A stretch of DNA of 39,234 nt from Chrysochromulina tobinii (taxonomy: Eukaryota > Haptophyta > Prymnesiales > Chrysochromulinaceae). The position numbers and the translations under genes are program-made. This document shows, piece by piece, positions 18,062 to 26,534 of this stretch. The notes below the pieces were generated by a model. The model saw only the letters and a program-made list of their open reading frames with translations, made no database searches and was not told the DNA's origin. Where the stretch lies: positions 1 through 39,234 of the forward strand of contig JWZX01002561.1 in NCBI GenBank assembly GCA_001275005.1. Direction: 5' to 3'. Position 1 is the stretch's first letter. Every line of letters starts with the position of its first letter.

Positions 18062-18563
18062 GGCCTGGCGCCATCGACGAGGCGCAGACACGGCGGGCTG
18101 CGGCTGGTTGCATCCCTACGGCGCCCAGGACGGCGCCTCAGATGGTACCTGTGGGGCTTCTCGGGCATGTGCCACTGTATTTCGAGGGAGTCGCACTGTC
18201 GGGTCTGTGGACGCGCCGCCGGAGCGGTGTCCGGTGACGATGCGGCCGTGAGTGTGCTGCGTGGCGTGGGCGTGCCGTCTCTTGCGTGCCGTGTAGTTAC
18301 ACCGCGCCCCCGCCGCAGAATCGAGACCATGTTCATTAAAGTGTCATGTGTGCCGCGGGTTTGTCATGTTTTTCGTCGTGTGTGGATTGTAGTACCATCA
18401 CCGGCGGAGCTCGAGCTTAAACACACTCCGTCAATGTAAAGCTCGACCTCGAGCTCCCGGCCACTCGTGCTCGGAAGGATAGAGGAGGCCCATGTTGATG
18501 TTCTTACTCCACTCGGAGCTGCGCCTGTCGTGGCTCCGTCGGCGCCCGGCATGGCGCCCGGCC
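18062..18563. other. Convergent intergenic region, no gene seen
   Basis: This lies between the convergent 3' ends of the deubiquitinase and the DUF1997-like gene. Nothing beyond short chance frames is seen. Confidence 0.5.
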
Positions 18564-19241
18564 TTATCCGGTCGGTGCCGCTATGTCCAAGTAGGCATCT
18601 CGCAGGTTCTCTAAATACGGCGTCAGGCGCGACTCGCACGTCTGGCGCACCACCCGCGAGCCCACGCTCTCAAACACGCGCCGCCCGCCCACAATCGGCA
18701 TGCTCGGCATCGTAAAGGTGAGCTCGAGCGTGCCCGAGAGCGTCCAGCCGCCATCGGCTGCACTGGTCCATGAGAGGACGGTCCGTCCTCGCGTCTGAGC
18801 GGCGGCCGCGAGGTTGCGCACGAGCAACAGGGGGCCGTTTGGCTTCTCGTCGCCAAGGTCGATCGAGGCGTCAATCACGTCGATGATGACCTCGGAGGTC
18901 GACGGATCCCGCACGATGCGCTCCCTGAAGGTTGTTACGACGCTGAGAGCGAAGAAGTTCACAGGCTGCTGCGCGCAACTGTAAAGGCCGGCACCATCTG
19001 GGTCTGGAATAGTCGCCGCGGGCGGTAGCTGCAGCAGCGGGCCGTCGCTTGCGCGGCTCAATAAGTACTCAGGGAAGCTGCGACCGCCTGTGGCTGGCAC
19101 AGCACATTGCGACCGAGCTCCGGCGGACAGAATGAGTGGAGGTGGCGACGTCGATGACGATGAGCCAGCCAGCGCGATGATGCGTCCAGCACGTGTAGCC
19201 AAAGCCACGACGTTGGCTAAGCACAGCAACAGCTCCAGCAT
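18564..19241 (-). CDS. DUF1997-like protein, possibly plastid-targeted
   Basis: A 225-aa protein starts at ATG 19241. The first ~25 residues (MLELLLCLANVVALATRAG) look like a signal peptide followed by a Ser/Ala-rich stretch, as in bipartite targeting to secondary plastids. The mature part has FPEYLLSRASDGPLLQLPP, a central FFALSVVTTFRERIV, then LSGTLELTFTMPSMPIVGG and a C-terminal SRVVRQTCESRLTPYLENL. This pattern resembles DUF1997 proteins of algae and cyanobacteria (lipid-binding-like fold, unknown role). The family call rests on overall pattern, not on a unique motif. The gene is convergent with USP and divergent from the next gene. Confidence 0.55.
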   Translation of the reverse strand: MLELLLCLANVVALATRAGRIIALAGSSSSTSPPPLILSAGARSQCAVPATGGRSFPEYLLSRASDGPLLQLPPAATIPDPDGAGLYSCAQQPVNFFALSVVTTFRERIVRDPSTSEVIIDVIDASIDLGDEKPNGPLLLVRNLAAAAQTRGRTVLSWTSAADGGWTLSGTLELTFTMPSMPIVGGRRVFESVGSRVVRQTCESRLTPYLENLRDAYLDIAAPTG

Positions 19242-19677
19242 GTCTCCAATTCTCGTGTGGCGCCGGCGTGAAATTTGATGTTTAGCTGTGAACGGGGACT
19301 CGGAGGTAAACCTCAAACATCCTGTGAGTCTCGTCTATGTGTGGCAGTTCTCGTCGATTTGTCTTTAATTTGAGCACAGGTTTATCGCTCTCCCTCCCTT
19401 AGTTTTTCCCTCCTCTCTTGCCTCCTATCTGTGTTTACTACGGTATCATGTTCTGGCCCCCACTGAGTTGTATAACTTACGTCCTTACAAAGGCCTGGTT
19501 TGGTTCAGTGATTTAACCCTACTATCATCTAATCATCGCCTAAACTTAATGTTCATGCCTTAGCATGCGAAGGGGAATCTCGATACGAAAAACGACAGAC
19601 GCTGAGGAACATTCCCTTTCTTTTGTCGCGAGCAAGCGCGAGCTCATACTCACACTATAACGAGTCGAAACTCCAGA
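19242..19677. promoter_or_regulatory. Divergent intergenic/promoter region, relatively AT-rich
   Basis: These 436 bp separate the start codons of two divergent genes. The stretch ~19360-19570 is clearly more AT- and pyrimidine-rich than the surroundings. No coding frame or defined motif was found; promoter function is inferred from position. Confidence 0.4.
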
Positions 19678-21954
19678 ATGCATTCCTTCCTTGCTTGCTT
19701 GCTCTCGACGAGCGTTCGAGCTGCCATGGTGGGTGTGCAAAATTTGACCTGCTACCACGACCATGCTGCTACCACCGAGGCTGTCTTCATACCTTTGCGG
19801 GCATCACCCACGGAATGCAACGTGCAGCGCCTGATCGCCCTGGCACGTTCTGCGCAACGCACTGTGGTTCTGTTGTTGCCGCAGCCAAATGCCAGCCTTG
19901 AACATCGGCTTAGGCAGGATTACAGTCTCGACAATCTGATCATTCAACCGAACCCAGAAGGTGTGGACGCGCCGTGGATGTCGTCATTTGCTCATGCTAC
20001 CATGCGTTCCGGCGTAAGCAAGGGCGCTTTCATCACTTGGCTGGCCTCCCAGAAGCGATTCACTCGCGCCTGGCACATTGAAGAGGACGTGCTTTTCACG
20101 GGACGCTGGCATGAGCTTTTCGATGCTTACGTGACCAGCCCAGCGGACCTCGTGGCGAACATTCAAAAAATTCACCCCGGCTGGGCGTACGAACACTCCT
20201 GCAAAGTTCGGGCCGATCTTCCTTGCTACCCTCACGGAGTGCAAACACCTGGTGTGGATGGTTTGGTTACGGCGTGGCCTGCGATGCGCCTATCTGCAGC
20301 GCTTGCGCACCAGCTTTGCTCCTCGCTGCAGCACGACGGTGCAACAGGGCACCACGAAGCGCTGCCAGGCCCGATCTGCCAGAGGCTCAAATGGTGCAAG
20401 CTGCAGCGGCTGTCAAAGGAACATGTAGCTGAAACATTCGCCTTGGGCGGCTCGAACAAGGCCCTCTCAACTACTACTTGGCAACAAACGGGGGTTGGAC
20501 GCATGTTTCGCAGAAGGGATGCAGATGGTGTGTTGAAATGGGGCGGCGTTGTCTTGAATCGCACGCTTTATCATCCGATCAAGTGTGGCGCCGACCTTCC
20601 ACTGAACTCTTCAACTTCATACCATGATCCATGCTTTCGGAGCTCGGCATGCATTCAGAGCCGCTTCGTGAATCAGCTAACACCTAAGGTCAGCAAATGC
20701 CCAGATTTCTACCTCCGCAGATACGAGCAGCCGTTGCCTTTGTCCTACGTAAACACGCATGACCACTGGTTGATAGAAAAGCCGCTGCTGGAATCTCGAA
20801 GAAACCACGATTGTATGGTGATCGAAAAGGGAGGCCAAACGCTCGTCAACATTCTCGGGCGCTGGGCACGCAGCGTTGAAACACTTGACCTAATCACCGG
20901 AGCTACTTCAATGGCGAACACGTCGAGCGAACTTGATCCCGCTGGTTACCCGCTCAACAACTTGAATCACGTCTACGCAGTGCCCGTCTCTTCGCAATTA
21001 GAAGGTGCAGAGGGCCACGTCGACGAGATCTGGCTGCCATGCGGCTTCCATGGCGACGAAGTGAACTCAGAGATCAGCAGCCATTATGCTCGAATCATCG
21101 ATCTAAGCACCCTTCGTGTCCGGCTCGGACCTCGCCTCTTGCGTGCAGGTGGCGCGTGCAGCGCACAACCTATCCGACTCGAGGGACCCGGCACACCGGC
21201 TCATGTATGCAGCTTCGGCGGGACGGAAGGCAGCCACGATAAGGGCAAGTTCTTAGACACAGTAGCGTGCTACGATCGCCGAGCCAACGTGTGGAACGAG
21301 CCCTTCGGCCGCTTACCCATTGGGTTAGATCATTCAAATGCAGCAATCATTCCTGCAGGTACTTGCTCTCCCAAAGACGACACGCGTGTGCTCCTGCTCA
21401 ACTTTCGAACTCGTGCGTACGGCGGACATCATCCAGAGGTGTGGGCACATGACATGCCCAAGCGTGGACTTGGCACCGTCAACAAGTCGGGCAGCGCAGG
21501 ATGGTACGTTTTTGCTAACCACTCGGACGGAACTTCTGCCAGCTTGCCGCGTGATGCGTCCGGTTTGGTTGTCGCCGAGGGTGGCCGCTGGCTGATCAAC
21601 TACGGCGGAATTACCTATGTGTACCCACCGGGGCAAGAGTACAACCAGACGCTGAAAAGGGGTGCCCCTTTCTCAGACGTGCGTATCTTCGACGTGTGTG
21701 GCAGTCGCAAGTGGCACTTGGCACCGAAGCAATCGCACCTCGGTCTCAGAACTTTTGCAATTCAGACCTGTGCGAGCAAAGAACTTGGTGTTGCATTCAC
21801 GTGTGGTGGTCAAGCTCCATATAAGTGGCACACGACCCATCCAGAGACGCATATCAACTTGCCCTTCTGCATTGCCAACCCGATCCCAAAGAGACTATCC
21901 CTCAAAGGACGACGATTGGAGGACCATACTGTGCGCGAGCGTGCCACTGAGTGA
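19678..21954 (+). CDS. Secreted or Golgi protein with glycosyltransferase-like N-half and Kelch/propeller-like C-half
   Basis: A 758-aa single-exon protein starts at ATG 19678 with a probable signal peptide (MHSFLACLLSTSVRA). Residues ~50-190 include TRAWHIEEDVLFTGRWHELF, an acidic aromatic-flanked motif like the metal/sugar-nucleotide site of GT-A-type glycosyltransferases. The second half has repeated beta-propeller-like strands: CYDRRANVWNEPFGRLPIG with HSNAAIIPAG, then GRWLINYGGITYV and VRIFDVCGSRKWHLA. Many Cys and several N-glycosylation sequons (NLT, NAS, NRT, NSS, NTS, NHS, NQT) suggest a lumenal or extracellular location. Codon use is less GC-extreme than its neighbours. No exact family is recognised; both half assignments are tentative. 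Confidence 0.6.
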   Translation: MHSFLACLLSTSVRAAMVGVQNLTCYHDHAATTEAVFIPLRASPTECNVQRLIALARSAQRTVVLLLPQPNASLEHRLRQDYSLDNLIIQPNPEGVDAPWMSSFAHATMRSGVSKGAFITWLASQKRFTRAWHIEEDVLFTGRWHELFDAYVTSPADLVANIQKIHPGWAYEHSCKVRADLPCYPHGVQTPGVDGLVTAWPAMRLSAALAHQLCSSLQHDGATGHHEALPGPICQRLKWCKLQRLSKEHVAETFALGGSNKALSTTTWQQTGVGRMFRRRDADGVLKWGGVVLNRTLYHPIKCGADLPLNSSTSYHDPCFRSSACIQSRFVNQLTPKVSKCPDFYLRRYEQPLPLSYVNTHDHWLIEKPLLESRRNHDCMVIEKGGQTLVNILGRWARSVETLDLITGATSMANTSSELDPAGYPLNNLNHVYAVPVSSQLEGAEGHVDEIWLPCGFHGDEVNSEISSHYARIIDLSTLRVRLGPRLLRAGGACSAQPIRLEGPGTPAHVCSFGGTEGSHDKGKFLDTVACYDRRANVWNEPFGRLPIGLDHSNAAIIPAGTCSPKDDTRVLLLNFRTRAYGGHHPEVWAHDMPKRGLGTVNKSGSAGWYVFANHSDGTSASLPRDASGLVVAEGGRWLINYGGITYVYPPGQEYNQTLKRGAPFSDVRIFDVCGSRKWHLAPKQSHLGLRTFAIQTCASKELGVAFTCGGQAPYKWHTTHPETHINLPFCIANPIPKRLSLKGRRLEDHTVRERATE

Positions 21955-22910
21955 GTCACTGAGACGGATCGGAGACGGGACCCCCGTGGCCAGCGTGCTG
22001 GGTCGCGGGTTGTCGGTGATTTCTGAAGCTGAGGCGTTATATCGTTATATCGTGGTTGTCTTCCTTCCGCCAGGCTGGGGCAGGCAGGCAATAATTAAGG
22101 CCCCGCGCTAGCTCCGGCACTGAGCGGCGCGCACACAGCGGGCTTACAGCGGGCGGGCAGAAAAGCATGAATGCATACGATAATAATGACGATATTCATT
22201 CTACATTCTTCATTCATTTGGTGAGGTCAATGCAGCAATGCCTTGCCATAGTCGGAATCATACTAACGAAACCACGTCCGTCCGTGCCGTCCGGACTCAA
22301 GTGTGAGGGTCGCGTTGCCCTTGTGTCGTGTGTCGGAGAGTGAGCTGATCGCCGCCGCACACTCTGATCGTGCCCCACCCTCCCGCACGCGTACCCTGTA
22401 CGCTGGTATAGCTTAGGGGACTTGGAGCCCGGCCGGGGCCGCGGCCCGTCACCGCGTCTGGCCGGCCGCCTCCTGTTCTGGCTGGTGCGTCCTGTGCGGC
22501 CGTGGCGAGTCTGAGTGTGCGGGTCTGTTAGTATTTCGCCGTTTGTTTTTGCGGTGTTGAAAGTTGAAACTTGAAAGTTCAACAACCTACGCGGACGAAT
22601 CAACATCCCTTGGTTCACAGATGCGCTGCACAGAGAAGCCACGCGTGTCGTCATATGGATCAGTCTTGTGCTGGATCCGAACACTCCTGGCGACACACGC
22701 GGTTCGCGGGCCGGACGCGCGGCGGGAGACCGAGATGGGAGTGTGGAGGGACGAACCCAACTCACGCAAACACGGGACGTCTGTCGGTGAAGCGTGAACA
22801 CTCGTCTGGAGCACGTTTCCCGAGTCCAGTACTCTCGACAAGATCATGAATGTTCTTGCGGAACTTAGAGTCCCCAAACTAAAAACGCTCAAAACGACGC
22901 TCTGTATCGC
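21955..22910. other. Intergenic, no gene seen
   Basis: No convincing frame or RNA gene is seen. Near 22425-22470 is a very GC-rich, partly self-complementary stretch (GCCCGGCCGGGGCCGCGGCCC). At 22556-22586 TTGAAA/TTCAAC elements form an imperfect palindrome starting with GTTGAAAGTTGAAACTTG, about 330 bp upstream of the fusion gene. Confidence 0.45.
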
Positions 22911-24986
22911 ATGGAGTTCGGCCTCAAGCTCCTCTGGTCGACGGCGTCGGCCATCGGGCTGCGCCGACTGATGAAAATGTTGCCGAAGGCGTACAAGGCA
23001 ACGACCTTCTTCTTTGACGGCGTGGCCTGCAAGGGACACGTCGGCCTCACCATCGACGACGGGCTGTGCCGCAATGGCCCAGGGCCAAGCATGGTAGCGG
23101 AGGTCGCCACGCTCCTAAAAGAGCACGACGCGCGCTGCACCTTTTTCGTGTGCTCCGAGTACCTCGTTGGTGTCGAGGCCGAGGCGGAGGCGCTCGTTCA
23201 CGAGGGACACGAGCTCGGCAATCACATGACGTCCGACAAGCAATTCTACTTCCACAAGCTGCCAGCAGGCGAGTTTGAGCAGCAGCTGCGCGGTACGACC
23301 CAGGCCATCGAGGCCGTGCCTGGCGTCGGCCGCGTGCGCTGGTTCCGCGCTCCGCAGGCCCTGTACACCCAGTCGATGGAGCGGACGGTCACCTCGCACG
23401 GCTTGCGGCACGCGCTGGGCGACTGCTACGCGGACGACTGGGCGATGGAACACAATGCGGACTTTGTGGCGAGGACGATCTTGAAGCAGGTACGGGATGG
23501 GTCCGTGATCGTGCTCCACCAGCCCGAGAGGGGCTTCCGCGAGCACACCTTCGCCATCCTGCGCCAAGTCCTCGAGGGACTGAGGGCGAAGGGCCTCAAG
23601 TGCCGCACTCTGTCGGAGATGGCGTCTTTGGAGGGAGCCGCTCGGAGATCGCACCTCGGAGATCGCGCTCTCTCCGAGATGGCGTCTTTGGAGGGAGCCG
23701 CTCGGAGATCGCATCTCGGAGATCGCACTCTCTCCGAGATGGCGTCTTTGGAGGGAGCCGCTCGGAGATCGCATCTCGGAGATCGCACTCTCTCCGAGGT
23801 GGCGTCTTTGGAGGGAGCGGATCCGATGGTGGCCGAGGCGGCGATGGAGACGGCGGCGGAGACGGCGGCGGTGGCGTGGGCGGCGGCGGATGCCAGCGCG
23901 GAGCATGACATGCTGGCTGCGCCGACGAGCACCGAGCCTCTACCGACTTCGATCCACAGTCGGCATCCTTCGATCGACTGCGCGTGCTACTACACCGAAA
24001 ACTTCTTCTTCGGCCCGCGCCACTTCTTCTTTGGTCCGCGCCACTTCACGTTCGAGGGCGAGGATGCCTTCCGACGGCAGAATGCAGACTTGCTGGCAAG
24101 TCTCTCACCCTCGGATGCGGAAGGACTGCTGAGCGGTTTGGAGGCGGAGGCATTGCGCAGGCGGCAGCAGCCCGCCCTCGCCGCGGCGCGCAAGGCGAAA
24201 ATCGAGGCCGAGTACACACGGCTGCACCCGAGCTTGTGGACGCTATGTGACGAATGGCTCCATGCGGACTTCATCGAGCTCGTTCATCGCGCGCGTCGTG
24301 CTGGGCGTGCCCACGACGGCGCCCACGAAGGCGCCCCAAAAGACGGTGGCGGCGCGGAGCCCTTCAAACCTCCACGCAAGGTGGCCGAGGGCGTGTTCGC
24401 GCTACCCGTCTTCTCGGAGCGCTTCTGTCAGCTACTTTGCGAGGAGCTCGATGCCTTCGGCCGGTCGGGCCTGCCATGCGGGCAGCCCAATAGCATGAAC
24501 CGACACGGCGCGCTGTTGGACGAGCTCGGCCTCTACCCCGGGCTTCTCGATCCTCTGGTACGCGAGTGGCTGGTGCCGCTCTGCAGCCAGATCCCTGCAT
24601 TCGCCGCGGTGGGTGGAGGGCATCTCAACAGTCACAAGAGCTTTGTGGTCACGTACAGAATTGGCGAAGACGAGCACCTGACGGAGCACTTTGACAATGC
24701 GGAGGTGACCCTCAACGCCAACCTGGGTTTGAGCTTTGAGGCGGGCGAGCTGTGCTTCTACGGCCACAAGGACGCCGCGAAGGACGCGCCGAGCGCCCAC
24801 CACGCATGGACGGCGGGCGTGGGCCACGCGGTACTGCACCTTGGCCAGCAAGTGCATGCTGCGCTGCCCATCACCGAGGGCGAGCGGCGCAACCTTGTCA
24901 TCTGGATGCGTTCGACGGCGTGGCGCCGAGAGAATGGATGCCCCATGTGCGGCAGCACTGATCGCTTGCTCGAGGGCTCCGCATAG
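22911..24986 (+). CDS. Polysaccharide deacetylase (CE4/NodB) fused to an OGFOD2-like 2OG-Fe(II) oxygenase
   Basis: One uninterrupted 691-aa frame starts at ATG 22911. N-half: NodB homology with motif 1 TIDDG (D49, D50), motif 2 GNHMTSD (H105), motif 3 RWFRAPQ (R146), motif 4 YADDW and motif 5 VIVLHQ (H203). This predicts metal-dependent removal of N- or O-acetyl groups from a glycan. Motif 2 reads HMTSD where HxxxH is usual, so one metal ligand may be replaced by Asp109. Residues ~234-305 are 20-aa tandem repeats. C-half: oxygenase with HFD (593-595), H649 in QQVHAALPI and R659 in GERRNLVIWMRS, then CPMC, as in OGFOD2. The expected Fe and 2-oxoglutarate ligands are all present. Two unrelated enzymes in one frame suggests a real fusion. 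No signal peptide is obvious. Confidence 0.85.
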   Translation: MEFGLKLLWSTASAIGLRRLMKMLPKAYKATTFFFDGVACKGHVGLTIDDGLCRNGPGPSMVAEVATLLKEHDARCTFFVCSEYLVGVEAEAEALVHEGHELGNHMTSDKQFYFHKLPAGEFEQQLRGTTQAIEAVPGVGRVRWFRAPQALYTQSMERTVTSHGLRHALGDCYADDWAMEHNADFVARTILKQVRDGSVIVLHQPERGFREHTFAILRQVLEGLRAKGLKCRTLSEMASLEGAARRSHLGDRALSEMASLEGAARRSHLGDRTLSEMASLEGAARRSHLGDRTLSEVASLEGADPMVAEAAMETAAETAAVAWAAADASAEHDMLAAPTSTEPLPTSIHSRHPSIDCACYYTENFFFGPRHFFFGPRHFTFEGEDAFRRQNADLLASLSPSDAEGLLSGLEAEALRRRQQPALAAARKAKIEAEYTRLHPSLWTLCDEWLHADFIELVHRARRAGRAHDGAHEGAPKDGGGAEPFKPPRKVAEGVFALPVFSERFCQLLCEELDAFGRSGLPCGQPNSMNRHGALLDELGLYPGLLDPLVREWLVPLCSQIPAFAAVGGGHLNSHKSFVVTYRIGEDEHLTEHFDNAEVTLNANLGLSFEAGELCFYGHKDAAKDAPSAHHAWTAGVGHAVLHLGQQVHAALPITEGERRNLVIWMRSTAWRRENGCPMCGSTDRLLEGSA
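23611..23819 (+). repeat. 60-bp in-frame tandem repeat in the linker of the fusion enzyme
   Basis: About 3.5 copies with exact 60-bp period encode a 20-residue unit (SEMASLEGAARRSHLGDRTL). Copies differ by only a few bases, indicating recent expansion. It falls between the deacetylase and oxygenase domains. Copy number is probably polymorphic. Confidence 0.9.
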
Positions 24987-25617
24987 GCGCCGTGATGGGC
25001 GCCTAGTAAGCGGTGCGCGGGTGGCAGCGAGCGCCCGGAGTCGCTGATCGTGCTGACTGCTGTTGAAACTTGAATCTTGCGTCTCCGGCTCTTGGAAACG
25101 AGGGCCAGGCATCACCGCGGGGTAGGTTTCTGGATTCACGGCCGCCCGGCCGCCCCGGCATGCATGTCTCGTCCGGTCTTACCGACCTACGCTAACCCCA
25201 CCATAGTTACCATGATAGTTACACTCTCGGGGTGCGCGACCGGTGTGCACTGTGCTGAGTGCCGTGCTGTATGCGTATGTATGCAGGGGTGCCCCCTGGG
25301 TGCACGCGCCGCAGCCGGCGAGACTCGCAGCTCGGTCCTCGGTGTTTCCTGATCCTGTGAATTTCCCGTAGACGGCGTGACCGTGTGACCGCGTGCGCGT
25401 CACCCGTCAGACGGCGCGGACCGTGAGCCTGCGTGACGGCTGAGACGTGAGAGCTCTGACGTGAGCAGAGCATGATAATAAAATATCACGTCATACTCTC
25501 GCATGCCTCAGCGCGACCCTTGAGATTGGCGCTCATTCTAACAGCGCCCACTCTCTCGACTATACCCGGGTCCTATATCGTCGCATCGTCACCATTGTGA
25601 CTGTCTCTGAGGCGCGC
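24987..25617. other. Convergent intergenic region, no gene seen
   Basis: Lies between the convergent 3' ends of the fusion enzyme and the ShKT protein. It contains CGTGACG/GTGACGT-rich sequence (25370-25470) and an AATAAAA at ~25477. No frame or RNA gene is supported. Confidence 0.45.
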
Positions 25618-26334
25618 TCAGCTCTCGTCGTGAGGCGAGGCCCCGGCAGCTGGATTGGCTTGCGCCTGGCCATACAGCCAGCACGAGCGCGCACACGACT
25701 TGGCCATGTAGACCTGGTTGCGCGTGCACTCGCCGGAGGCCGCCCAGGTAGGGCACTGCTTGCTCTCGTCGGCGAGGCGCAATGCCTGGTCGGTGGCTGC
25801 GCTCTGTGCACTCGCGGTCTCATTTGGCTCAGCGTCCGGCGGCTGGCAGAGGTTGCACGAGCGCGGGCACCGGCCCTCCATGTACGCGGCATTCTTTACG
25901 CACTCCCCCGCGCTGGCCCAGTCGGCGCAGCGGTCGTTTTTGTCCCTGCACGGCGTCGGCGCCGCCGGCGCCGCCGAAACAGCGCGCCCCGCTGGCGGGA
26001 TGGCCTCTGGGCTTTTGTGAGCGGCCGCGGCCTTGACGTCCGCCGGCTTCGCCTGCTGAACGATAGTGGCGGTGGCGACGTCCTCGCTGAGCTGGCGGGC
26101 CGCGATGCCGACGCTCTCAACAGATGCGGCGACTATGGGTTGCGAGTTGCGGAGGATGAGAGTGGAGGAGCCGACAATGGCGAGGAGAAAGAAGGTGACG
26201 ATGCCTACGATGGTGGCCGCGGAGGGGCATGGAGGTTGCTGCGAAGAGACCGTGATCGGCAGGATCGGCGACGGCGACGATCTGCTGCGGCGCGAGAGGG
26301 ATGCCTCCGACAGCGACCTCGAAAACGATGACAT
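25618..26334 (-). CDS. Single-pass membrane protein with two ShKT-type Cys domains
   Basis: A 238-aa type II membrane protein starts at ATG 26334 (MSSFSRSLSE); an in-frame ATG at 26436 would add 34 residues. A Ser/Arg-rich cytosolic tail is followed by a membrane segment at ~40-61 (TIVGIVTFFLLAIVG), an Ala/Pro-rich stalk and two ShKT domains. Domain 1 (129-163) has all six Cys, CRDKNDRC to CPRSCNLC. Domain 2 (~187-221) keeps Cys 2-5 (CPTW, GEC, KSC, RSC) but lacks Cys 1 and Cys 6. ShKT domains occur in extracellular proteins and near prolyl hydroxylases in algae; here there is no enzyme domain. I chose the shorter start because it gives the ~200-bp spacing of other divergent pairs here. The role is unknown. 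Confidence 0.72.
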   Translation of the reverse strand: MSSFSRSLSEASLSRRSRSSPSPILPITVSSQQPPCPSAATIVGIVTFFLLAIVGSSTLILRNSQPIVAASVESVGIAARQLSEDVATATIVQQAKPADVKAAAAHKSPEAIPPAGRAVSAAPAAPTPCRDKNDRCADWASAGECVKNAAYMEGRCPRSCNLCQPPDAEPNETASAQSAATDQALRLADESKQCPTWAASGECTRNQVYMAKSCARSCWLYGQAQANPAAGASPHDES

Positions 26335-26534
26335 GAGGAGCGTTTGATCGTTTTGGTGGCAGGGCAGTTCTCTTTCGAAACTGTCACGGTGAGAGAGAAC
26401 GGTTATTCGTCTTTGCAGAAGAGAATCTCCAAACATGTGACACTTTCTCCACGAGCTGCCCCTTTACTCATTTAACGTGCACAAATTTTACTAGTAATGA
26501 CTTGACTTGTCTTGGCTTGAAACTTTCGGCATCG
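26335..26534. promoter_or_regulatory. Bidirectional promoter region
   Basis: These 200 bp separate the ShKT gene (-) from HDAC (+). TTTCGAAACT at 26373-26382 is shared with the divergent promoter at 1958. If the ShKT start is at 26436 instead, this motif would be coding and the region only 98 bp. Confidence 0.35.
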
